From assembly GCF_043641665.1 (NCBI RefSeq), contig NC_092195.1:17380774-17444773 (forward strand): DNA of 64,000 nucleotides. Reading direction: 5' to 3'. Positions 40,586 through 52,500 of the stretch are shown one piece after another. Position numbers and translations under genes: made by a program. Numbering within the stretch: position 1 is the stretch's first letter; every line of letters begins with the position of its first letter. The DNA comes from Enoplosus armatus. Taxonomy: Eukaryota > Chordata > Actinopteri > Centrarchiformes > Enoplosidae. Below the pieces are notes generated by a model. That model ran no database searches, was not told the origin of the DNA, and saw only the letters and a program-made list of their open reading frames with translations.

Positions 40586-41993
40586 AAATTAGCTATGGGA
40601 TAAGAAGGACCTGCTAACTTTTCTTGATTTCTTGATAAAGCAAGATAGGGCAATTTTGAACAATTTTGCTATTTTCTTGCTGTATGTAGATCTGACGTGT
40701 CTTATATATCCAGAAAAATAAGTCAAACTGAAGAGAGACAATGAGACAAAATCCAGGAAACAATTTACAAGTAAAACATTTATTTAAACACTCTTTATGT
40801 ACATTTGTTCTTTGGGGTTTTTGTGAAATGCTAGATGGCTGAAAACACCCTGATTGCACGTTTCCCCTACGTCCTAAAATGTATGCCCTTGCTTAGTAAG
40901 AAGGAAAGTAACCTGAGGATCCCTCCAATGAGATTAGTAGCTGATACGGCTTTAAACGGTTTAAATTTTAACTAAAGGGATTGTGCCCAGCATGGAGGCA
41001 AAGCTTGAATAACGACTCATGGAAAAGAAACAACCCGTCCAAACTAAGGTTCATTTACAAGTCTCTGTCACCTAAACACACATTCATAGTGGCAATGAAG
41101 GCTCAACACAGTCACTGTTGTGCAGCAAGAGGAGGGGATGTTGTTGGGGGTGCAGGCGCTCATTTCCAATAAGGGAGACAAACGGGTCAAACTGCCTTGC
41201 TGTCTTCATATCATTGGATACTTACTGTATACATTTATGTAAAACCCCACCTGGAGGCGTCACATAGATTTAGTTTCAGAAGGCCATATGAAATATATAG
41301 AAGGTATTTAAGAGAAACTTTTGCTTACGATCTTGTTTTTGTGTTTTGCCCATCGTTCCTATTGGTTATGACAAGATTTAATTGGTTTCATTGCAGTAAT
41401 CTGGGGACGTGGTTACCTTGCTAGATATTACTTTACATTATATTAGGGCAAACAACATAAGCTCTTCAAGAATTAAGCAAGTTCTCAGCTTAAACAACAT
41501 TTAAACTACAAAACTGCATTCATTCATTCAGTATGGTGAACATAGCAAACTTTTTTCCCTAATTTTATCATCTTGGATCCCTAAGATTTGACCCATTTGA
41601 TCCCTTGATCCACCGGTTTAGATAATAGGGGTAAACTTGAGATGTGTTTGAAGCCCAAACCGGACTCCATTACAAAGATGTGTTTAGCAGTCTTGGCATA
41701 TACCCACATCTTACAGGCTGAGTACTCCCCATGACTAGTAAACCGAACTAGTAGTAGTAGTAAAAATAGAAATGATGGCTAAAACTAAGAAGATATGGCA
41801 TGTAAAAATTTTTTTTTTTCCTGAAATGAAGAAACAAACCAGACACTTCAATCAAGCTCTCATTAAGTTGTTACATGTGACAGCATCAGGATTCCTTGAA
41901 ATGTGTTTGTAAAAGGAGAAGAAACAAACAAGGAATTGCTTTTATTTTGCGATAAATTCTGTACAAGAAGTTTAACATCAGTGACAACTTGCT

Positions 41994-42000
41994 TATAAAG
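41994..42000 (+). promoter_or_regulatory. slc9a3: Candidate TATA box for slc9a3 exon 1a
   Basis: TATAAAG at 41994-42000, 334 bp upstream of the exon 1a ATG (42328). This is nearly the same distance as the stronger TATA of exon 1b. No acceptor is needed between it and the ATG, so a single 5' exon is plausible. Confidence 0.4.
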
Positions 42001-42327
42001 CATTCACAGCCAATAAAGAAAGGAGAGCATCAAATCTTCCATTGAGTAAAGTGGTCAGACTAGCTGGTCTGGGTACAAGGTGGGAGGAGACAGACATCAG
42101 GATGGGCTGAGCCTCACCTGCTGTAAAAAGCTGTATCCTTGGCAGAGAGGAGAGCAGAGGGAGGACCACAATGCTCAGGCCAGATAAAGATGTGGATGTA
42201 TGTAAGAACAAAGTGAAAGGAGGAGACACAGGAAAGGAATGAGAGACTCACACACACGCTCTGAGGTTGAGGTTGAGTCTGCCTAAATCACAGTTAAATA
42301 AGAGTTTGTGGAGCAATTTTCCCAAAC

Positions 42328-42643
42328 ATGGCAGCTACTTGGCGATTTGCACTTCTTCTCTGTATGTTGCTGATGGTGTCCAGGAGCCCGAGCCTGGCCA
42401 GTGATGACGCAGAACACAACACTACCGAGAGCAGCGATCATGGGGCCACCACAAGCTCCGATTCGGGCACCGGACACGGGACGGACTCAGGCCATGACAC
42501 GGGTGGAGACACTGGGCAAGGTGACAGTGGTCATGGAGGAGAGCCCATCACCACTCTACCTATTGTGAGCTGGAAGTGGCACCATGTCTCCACCCCGTAC
42601 CTGGTGGCCCTCTGGATCCTGGTCAGCTGGCTCTGCAAACTCA
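42328..42643 (+). CDS. slc9a3: slc9a3 alternative first coding exon 1a (105 aa)
   Basis: Encodes a hydrophobic leader ([11 protein letters not shown]) and an extracellular stretch rich in Ser, Thr, Gly, Asp and His with an NTT glycosylation site. It ends with the conserved NHE start of membrane segment one ([20 protein letters not shown], ending LCKL). The donor A|GTGAGT leaves phase 1, which joins in frame to the shared exon at 48849 as K-L-I-I-E. Exon 1b (47112-47370) encodes the same architecture with only part of the sequence conserved. Either it is a genuine alternative promoter exon or the surviving first exon of a lost tandem slc9a3 copy. The intact frame and donor argue for function. 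Confidence 0.75.
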
Positions 42644-45600
42644 GTGAGTCCTAACAAGTCTTGTACATGGAGGGCTGATCTGACCTCAACTACATCTAAT
42701 ACAGCTTAGTGCCCTAAAATGGTTATTTTAATAGTAAATACTTGATAAACTTGTTTCTGGTGGATTAATTAGAGGTAACATTTGATTGTGATCAGGGCCT
42801 TTTGTACGTAAGTATTAACACTTCCAAGGCACTTAGATCTTTTAGTTAAGTATCGATACCACAGTGTACTCCATTACAAGTAAAAGTCCTGCATTTATCA
42901 TTAAACTTAAGTAAAAGTACAGAAATATTATCAACAAAATTTTCTTAAGTATCAAAAGTAAAAGTAATGTGAAAAATGAGGGCTACATTATTATATATGT
43001 TATAGGACTGGATTGTTGGGTTTTAACTACTTTTATACTGTTGGTAGTTTAATCTATAGCAATGCATCATGTTTTAAAAGTTGATCACACACTAATGCAG
43101 CCTAATACGACAGACCTGAAATAAATCCCACCATCATGAAGGTTATTATGTTCAGTTTTTTGTATTTTGTATTGTATTGCATTATACTCATATGTACAGT
43201 AGATTATTAGATTATTTGGAGTAGAAGTATGAAGTAATATGAAATGGAAAAACAATGGAAATAAAGTACCTCACTGTTGTACTTAAGTATAGTACTTGAG
43301 GAAATGTATTTAGTTATTTTCCACCAATGGCGAGTTACATAAGATCTCCTGTTTATTTGGCGATGTGGTGGTATAGTGATCTTTATGGGAATTCAATCAA
43401 GAAACCATTAATAGATAAAATAACCAGACAAGAGTATCAGGTTATGAATATTGAATTAAATCTAAATTAAATACCTGAAAAATTAAGGAACATCGTATTG
43501 ATACAAAAATTCTGCAAATCCAGTGTTGCCATAAAGCAGATGTTAAAGGTGTAGCTGCATCAGTCTGTATTGGTAGAAAAAGCTCTATAATTACATTGTA
43601 CATGTCATCATATGGCCCAACCTCATGCCAAGATGTCTGTCTTTTTCTAAGATGTCTGTGTTGTGTAGATGATCAAATTCAAATAATTAAACTGAACCTG
43701 GACAAAATATGTCTCTGAAATAATGAATTGGACATAAATTGGGGCCTAAAGAGAGCTTGACCTCAGCCTAAATGCTCCGTCTTGCTGGGACGGAACATGG
43801 TCATTAGCATTTCATGTATACACAACAGACTCAAATGGGTTGCAGCACTGTGGACAATGTAAATGAGCATGCATTCAAACGTGTGTGTGTGTGTGTGCAT
43901 GTGTTTGTGTACACCTCCATTGACATAAATATGGGACTGTGGTTGTCTGTATATGATGCAGGAAGTGACTGTGTGGATAACAAAACAATGAAATCAGACT
44001 CAACTAGCTTTTCTTTTTTTTTAGTCTGCAAGTAGCTACAGTAGATAGGTCAGTTTTGGCTGAAAATGTTACAGCCGTGTTTGTACTGACGGCGACTTGA
44101 ACGAGAGGTTATTAATGACAACAAAGAAATATGTTATGAATGGTTTCAGCAGAAGAAATGCCTCTACATTTTGCAAATTAGAGAGGTTAAATGCTTTAAA
44201 TTTGACTCAGCATATTTTCAGTTTATTTAAATCTTAAAACTGATTTGCAAGTATGGGGTTTTAGCAGTTTTCTTGAATTAGAAAGATTGCTATAGACAGC
44301 ATATCTATCCTACCTTCCTTGAGGTAATTTAGATTTCACACTTGAAAGCGTGTAAACAAAAACATTAGAGAGGACAAAGGCTATGTAAAAGGCAAATATT
44401 TACGCAAGGATTGGAGGACATCTCTAAAATGTCTGCTGCTTCATATAGGGATTAAAGTTGTTATAAAGATAATAGGACTCATACATGTTTGATTGTTTGA
44501 TTTGCTCTGCAGCGGGAAACCATTAGCATGTACTTACCTTACTGTGTGCTTTGAATTTCAATATGATTTAAGAATTGATGTTGTTGGTTTGACAAACTTA
44601 TTTTTATAGGAACTGGAACAAATGAGTTACATAAAGTAATCTTACACAAACAATATGTGCACATTATATAATGTTGACTTTATACTTACTCATCATAGTT
44701 GAAGTGCAAACAATGGCACCAATTTTCTTCAGATCTTATTTCCTCTTTACAGATTCACAATGCTTGCTTTCTTCCGTCCTCACTGCAGTCAAGTCCCTCT
44801 GCTGTTAGCTAATTGAAGGACAATGGACAATAAATGCAGGTTTACGTATCTGTCACGGCTTCCTTTTCACCTGTCAGTCAGTGTATGAACATAACTTCTC
44901 TGGTCTGACCTCATCTGGAAACATTTTGTACAATCAAAATGTGAGTTATTCCACCGTTCAGAAGTTTAGTTTATTTCTTTTCAGGGTGAGGGACATGGGA
45001 ACATTTTTCACATCTACTGTCACTGTCTTTGACCTTTTCACGGCCCCTCATGATATTGGTGATATTGTAATTAAGGTTTATTTTATTGTTTTACGTCTTG
45101 TCACACTGACGAGTTTTCTAGCTGAGGTCACAAATGACACATTTCATTGAGCAGAAATAGATTTTTTCACAGCAGCTTAGCAAACAGTGACACAACAATC
45201 CTTAACTGTAGCTACTTTACCTCCCAGTCTGACGACAACCTTTATGTGACCTGTCTTTGTCACCATGAAGTTGACCTCTCCCCGTAGCTGTGCACGTAGC
45301 CGTGGCCATTTTAGAATGATTGAAAGGTTTAAGTTAAAGGCCAGCCACTGTTCAGCAAGATATATTAGGTCATTAGTTAATAAGGCTGAACAAGGGAGTT
45401 CATGCTTGACCATACAGGCTGTGCAGCTAAATGATGATTTAAAGCATTTAGAGCACATCAGAAACCAATAGCACGTCTAATACATGACGCACTTTATTTC
45501 CATACGAGAAACCTCTGATATTTTTGTCGCTTACATAAAGCTCTTAGTAGAGACACGCTGGTTCACACCTGTGCCTGTGTGAGAGCTTACGTATCAAATC

Positions 45601-46547
45601 ATCAAACCAGTCTTACCAATGAGGCTATTGTCCCTTGTCCTGCTCAAACAGGATGGGACTGTTGAACATCCAGTCATAACTCAACAAGTTCAGTGAATCA
45701 ACACTTATGGGAATAAGTACAGGCGGATGCAGAGAGAGATGTTTGTTTGTCCAGGTCACCTACAGCACGCAGGGCAGGAAAGAAAATGTAGTGGTCATTT
45801 CATCTCATGAAAAGCCCAAAACCAACAATCTGTCTCTTAGTACTTTCCGATTTCCCTAATCTGTCTGTGGAACTCCCCAAGCCCATTGATTACTAATGAA
45901 GACATACATCTTTAATAATGGTTCACAAATATACAGTTTCATTTTTTAAAAAGGCTCAAAAAATGTCCTTTAAACAGCTGGACACTGTAGCTTTTAGCAA
46001 ACATTTCTCAAACAAGAGTAAATAGTGCATTTTTGGGAACTATTTTCAGCTGCGGATTAACACACATATTGGTGCTTCAGTGAATATTTACGCGGGATTG
46101 AGTCAAAATAAAGTACAGTCCATGTTCGTCATAATGAAGGAACATCTCACTTAGTGCAACAGTGTTGCTCATATTGTGTTTTCAATAGCTTTCGGACAAC
46201 AATGGAGCACAGTGTAATAAGAAGAAAGAATAATAAGAAAATGATAGAATATCACCAGATTTATCCTTTAAGATCTGTATCCTTTTATATAAATGATCAT
46301 CGTGGAACTAAAGTCAATGTCAAAATTGAATCAGATGAATCATAGCTCCATTATATGATAGCAGTAGTTTATTTAGGGACATGCAAGAGGACGGCTTTGG
46401 GAGTCTTTAACCAGGATTGAGCAACGTCAGCGTCAATCATTACTAAGCGCAAAGCTGTGAGACGAAGCCAGGGGAAATGTTCCTGAACACACACAGGTAT
46501 TCGTTCAACATCTATCAAATGACCTCTGCTCCATCCCTTACTCCCTC

Positions 46548-46581
<34 letters not shown>

Positions 46582-49500
46582 AGAAAATGTGTCATGACAA
46601 ACCTGAGTGGATGCGTTAGAGACCAGAAAGCACAAACAAAGCAGTGACTGATGAATCTTTCAAATGTGACTGAATAACTGGAGACCTTTCTTGGACATCC
46701 GTTACTCCTCCTTTAATCCTCAAACCTAAACACACACACACACACAACCTTGGTCCTAGAGGAGATGTTGTACATATAAAAGGCTGAGTCCGGGGTTCTG
46801 CACACTTCTGAATTCACTGCACTGCTGCTGACCACAGATTGTGGGAGGAATGAGGATGCAAAGATAGAACGATGGAGCACTAGAAAGAGGAGATAGAGTA
46901 GTGAAAAAAATAGTGATAGTAAACAAGAGTGAGTAAGAGAGAGGAAGCACAAACCCACAAAGAAAAGGAGGGATCAGAAGTGTGACACATTGTTTGGCTC
47001 TTCAGTCTGGCCTTGATACAGACAGTTCAAGACGAAGGACGTTTTTTGTTTTTTTTTTCTTTTGGAGTGTGGCCTCTCTTCTCATACTGTTATATAAATT
47101 AATTTGATCAGATGCAGCGCTGCGGATATGTACACCTCTGGCTGTTGGGGTCAGTGTTACTGATCTGCCTCATCTCAGGGGTGAATGGGGACGTGGCGCT
47201 AACGCATCAAGAATCCCATCTGAAGCCGTCAGAGCCTGAATCGAACTTGAACCAGACTGAGCATGGCGGCATCATCACAGGAATACCCATCGTGGCCTTT
47301 AAGTGGCACCATGTGGAGACCCCTTATCTAGTTGCATTATGGATATTGGTGGCTGGTTTGGCTAAATTGGGTATGTAACAACCATTTTAGGAAATAAAAT
47401 GTGCTTGAAAGGTGTTTCTTTTAATGATGTAGACTGGTAAATATGGACTACCATTTACCAGTTAGCACCAGTTCCTCATCTCTTATGACTATTGGCTTTA
47501 TGAGATGAGGAAGGAAGTGAAGAAGAGCCCAAATTGCAAAGCGTCAGCCTGTTAGAGTTACATCACACGTAGTTTGGATGTTGCAGTCCGACAGATTCCT
47601 CTGATCAAGAAGATAATGTTGAGCTATTTTTAACCCGCCTAATGTAAAGTAATTACAATGCTGTCCCGTTGTCACACACACTGGAAAAACGTATTGAAGA
47701 CATTAGAATATTTTCTTAAATTGTCTAAAAGTTGTTTTTAAAGCCCCTGAGAATTGTGTTTCAATCTAAGTGTGTCTTTGTGAAATGTTCGTGACTAAAT
47801 AAAAAACAATTAAAGTTTGAAAGAAAGCATCCTTATTATTTATTTCAATTCTAACACTTGAATAACTGATTTGATCAGATTTGACTGACAGTGCCTCCAA
47901 CCAAAAGAAAAAATATTGCAAAATTCTGATCTGGTGCACAGAAATACGTGACATGTTTTTCCAACAGAGACCCGCCAACTTAAAACCAGCGACAAGAGCA
48001 AGAACAAAAAACAAATACAGAAATTCAAAACTGCTCTAACTTTTATTGTATTTTCATGTAGGACCCCATCGCTAATAGTAAGAAGCTGATTGGTTTTCAT
48101 GGCCTTTAACGTAAAGTGATGTGCCTCTAATATTGTAACAAACAGTGTCACTGGCTGCAGCAGTGGACAGCTGCCTGTGTTATCAGCACAGCATGCTGTT
48201 CCAGAGAACAGAAGAGTTTCTTTTGTTTTTCTGCATGTTTGTTCTGTATTACAAATTCCACACATTGTCAACACTTTTAGGCCTTTTATGATAACTGTAA
48301 CTGTTTAATGTTTTTTTTTTTAAAAAAGGATCATATTTATGGTTTACACTTGCTCTCTTAGCTTCTTTGGGTTCCACTCTCATGCACAAATATAAACCTT
48401 AATTTAATCTTTGACTACTTTTGAATGGAACATATCAGCATAGTCTGGCCCTGTCTATTCTAGTGGATCAGTAGGTTTGATTATTAAATAAGCTTTAGTG
48501 ACACTTTGTCAGGCCATTAAGTCAAGTAACCTTTAGCAAAAGTCTGTCTTTAGTTACGCAGGGAGATTTCTAAACCTTAATACGCACCACCCTGCTGGTT
48601 AATCATATTCCCAGGATGGCACTTTCTCAGTTGAGTGCAACAGTTGATCATTTGCAAATTTTGCAACCTCACAAAGAGTTTTAGTTTCATGGTTTAAACT
48701 CTTTCAGTCCCAATTTAAATAGAGCCCCAAATCTTAAGAAAATTCTGTCATATTGTTGATTATTATGAATCTACACTTGCTGGTTCTTGAGTTGGTACCC
48801 ACTAGAGAAAGTCTCACATTAAATGTTATTTGTTGTCTCTTCTCTCAGTCATCGAGGCCAACCACCATGTGACCAGTGTGATCCCAGAGAGCGCCCTACT
48901 CATCTGCTTTGGTTTCATCCTGGGTGGGATAATTTGGGGTGCAGACAAGGTTCAGACCTTCACACTGACCCCAACAGTGTTCTTCTTCTACCTGCTGCCT
49001 CAAATCATCCTGGACGCTGGCTACTCCATGCCAAACAAGCTCTTCTTCAGCAACATGGGGGCCATCCTGGTCTACGCCGTCATCGGGACCTGCTGGAACG
49101 CCGCCAGCTTGGGGCTGTCGCTGTGGGGGTGTCACAAGGGAGGAGCCATGGGTAAGAGGGATTTACACTTCAGGAGGCTGCCTGCCATTGATTTTTGCCA
49201 TTTTTTAATTTAGTTTTATTTAGGTTACTTATTTCCAGTTTACTTCTGGTGGATATCTGTGGTGGCCTGTAAGATAGGAAGGGATTACTTGGAGTGACAA
49301 TGTAAACCAAATTGCACTCCTTCTCTGAGTCACAACTCAAATCTGAAAACACAGACATGATACACATATTTTTAGATTGAGTGTGACTTACGTTTTCCGA
49401 CAATGTCATTATCTTCTGAATAAACATCCAAAAATCTGCTTAGTCCAGAACTTGCCTGAGAATCATCACGTTTTTAAGTTTTCTGCAGTATCAAAGTAAT

Positions 49501-52500
49501 CCAGTGACATTGCCTCAACATCTATGGTTACATTACAAACAGGGAGTGCTAGTGGCGAATTCGGCGTACTTAAATTGCAAAAATGTGAACAAATGTAGGC
49601 TAAAAAAAAAGTGTGCCCACAGTGTCAGGCTTTGGAAATGACTGCACTAGGGTGAGAAATACTTGAGGGATTAGTGAGAGGTCTGAGATGGAGTTATACG
49701 AGTTGTTACCATGATTGTCCATACCTAATTTTATTGCAATCCGTCCAATACTTGTTGAAATGTTACAGCCTGGACCAAAGTGGTGGATCATAGAGCCATG
49801 CCGCTGGTATGGCTAAATCGATTCAGAAGGGCCTGTCATAGGATTTTAAAGAAACTAGTGGATTGTAGGGTGTTTAAAGAGTCTGATCTCTGACATGTTA
49901 TTTCAACTTCCTGCTCAGCTACATTAAATAAAAGCCAAATTTAATCTAATTTAATCTCCTGCGCTGCGTGCTGTAGGTGACCTGGACATCGGCCTGCTGC
50001 AGTATCTTCTCTTCGGCAGTCTGATTGCTGCTGTGGACCCTGTAGCCGTCATCGCCGTGTTTGAGCAAGTCCACGTCAACGAGGTCCTCTTCATCATGGT
50101 GTTCGGAGAGTCGCTGCTCAACGACGGTGTGACAGTGGTTCGTACAGTATGCCACGATGCTTTGCAACTGCTGTGCTTTTTTTTTTTTTTGTTGATGTTA
50201 CCTAAGAAGCAGAACAGTTTGTGAGTTTGCTGAGACATCCATCATTGGAAAGTACACTTCCAAGGCATGAAGTGTAAAGAAGGCAAACACTCTGCTCTTC
50301 AAAGTAAGGACCTTTACCCTGACTGAGGAACTTTATTCCTCACTGGGCATTCAAAGTTCTCTTTGAGGTGGTTGCTGTTGTAATAAGACATTTTGCTTTT
50401 ATGTCTTATGAATCATGAAATTCCACTCTATTCATTGCTGAAACTACAATGAGAAATGAAAGGGAATTAAAAAGGTATTACTTTCAACTTTTGCACGCCT
50501 TTCTAATGACTGTGACTGAAAAAGCATTGCACTGTATTTTGGAGATTTTAATGTGGTAATCATCAGAGGTTGCATGCACATTCATATATTTGCTGCAGGT
50601 GCTGGTTAACAGTAATCTGCACCAAAAATAACAAAAAATATCTGCACACCGCTCTTTCGTTCCCAGTTCTTCTTTCATTCTATGTGGACATGACAATGGT
50701 TTGACCCCAAATGGTCTTCCTCATGTAGCTGTCACACATCATTTGTGAATTAGATAATCGACCATATATATGTGAGGATGATATGCCCAATTATTTCACT
50801 ACTGGGAGTGAAAGAAACACTTTTCTAAAATGTGTTAAAAAACAACATAACTTTTTTTTACTTTGTAAACAAAAATTCAAGTAAATGTATGTACGTGGCC
50901 TCATATCTAATAGCAAATCTCAATTGGCATTGCAAGCCCAAAACAACCAATCAATCAATCAGTCAATCAATTTATTTGTTACATGCAGTTATACAAGGTA
51001 CAATTACAGCGAAATGCCAAAAATACTGGAAAACTGAAGAAACCCTGCGACAAGCAATTCAAAGACAATATAGGCGCTGCAGAAGGAATAATTACAAAAA
51101 TAAGAAAGCATTTGAAATGAATAGATGTAGGTCAGTCCAGTAATTATTGTGTCTATATGTCGTATCCATTCTTTATTTTATTCTATCTCTAAAAGATAGA
51201 AAATACATTTTCTTTTTCTTCTCTTAGGTGCTCTTCAATGTATTTGATGCGTTTGTGTCGCTGGGAGGATCCAAAATTAATGCTGTGGAGATCATTAAAG
51301 GAATAAGTAAGGAGTTATTTACCCATTAATAGGGAAGAATTTGACAGTGCATGTAGTGTAACAGCTTGAGGCTCCTGCCTGGCTGGATAGACTCTACAGG
51401 GGGTTGTTTTCAGAGATGCTGTATGTATGTAGACATGTTATTCTGGGGGCTAATTTGGATAAAACATGTAGACAAATAGCATATAATCCAAGTTATACAT
51501 GTGTCCTCTTTCTCTCTCTCTAGTCTCCTTCTTTGTGGTGGCGTTTGGTGGTTCCCTTGTGGGCTTTGTGTTTGGCCTGCTGCTCTCTCTTCTTACCAGA
51601 TGTACGAAAAACATCCAGATCATTGAGGCGGGCTTCGTCTTCGTCTTGGGCTACCTCTCCTACCTGACTGCTGAGATGCTCTCCCTGTCTGCCATCCTTT
51701 CGTGAGTTCTCCATTTCATTTGTTTCATTATTTCTGTGTCAATTTTATTACATTTATAGAAGGAAGCAAAAAAAAAGTCAAGCTTAATCGTGCTTAAAGT
51801 TTATTTCTGTGTTTTTGTCCCGCAGGATCGTCTTCTTTGGTATGTGCTGCCAGAAGTACATCAATGCAAACATGGACGAGAGGTCCGTCACCACAGTCAG
51901 ATATGTCATGAAGGTTTTAGCCAACGGATCGGAAACCATCATCTTTGTGTTCCTCGGCATCTCGGCCATTGATAAGACAATCTGGGTGTGGAACACGGGC
52001 TTCATCCTCCTTACGCTCCTCTTCATCTTTGTGTATAGATTAATCGGTGAGTCTTTAGCTGTCAGTTTTGAGTACAAATATTACACTATCTGATGTCAGA
52101 GCTCACAAAACAGACTGTGTTTGTGTGCGTGTATACTGCAGGTGTCTTTTTCCTCACCTGGATCCTGAACAAGTTCAGGCTGGTCCCTGTGGAGTTCATA
52201 GATCAGGTGATTATGAGCTACGGTGGCCTGCGAGGGGCTGTCGCATATGGCCTGGCTACGATGCTGGATGACAACAAGATAAAGGAGAAGAATCTGATGG
52301 TCTGCACATCCCTCATCGTAGTGTACTTCACTGTCATTCTTCAGGTAACCACTTTTCTGTCTTGTTACCTAAACTAGTTATTGGTGAATTTGTTTTTTGC
52401 AGCTTACTTACACAAAACACATAACTTAAGCTTATTAATTTTTTTCTTGAATCTCTTTCTGTTGCAGGGAATAACGATGAAACCTCTGGTCACATGGCTT

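Larger units (their letters stand above)
36978..41993. other. Gene-poor stretch between lipe and slc9a3
   Basis: About 5 kb of mostly A/T-rich DNA. It holds the exon candidate at 38391-38493, a percomorph repeat fragment near 39830-39950, an (AT)n run at 40536-40576, and otherwise short random frames. A second possible acceptor lies at about 40190 (CTGCTGCCCTCACAG) with a frame of under 30 codons after it. No known protein was recognised. Confidence 0.45.

Noticed and set aside
45177..45458. 93-codon cysteine-rich minus-strand frame
   Set aside because: It lies in an slc9a3 intron, with no start context, no splice sites and no recognised domain.
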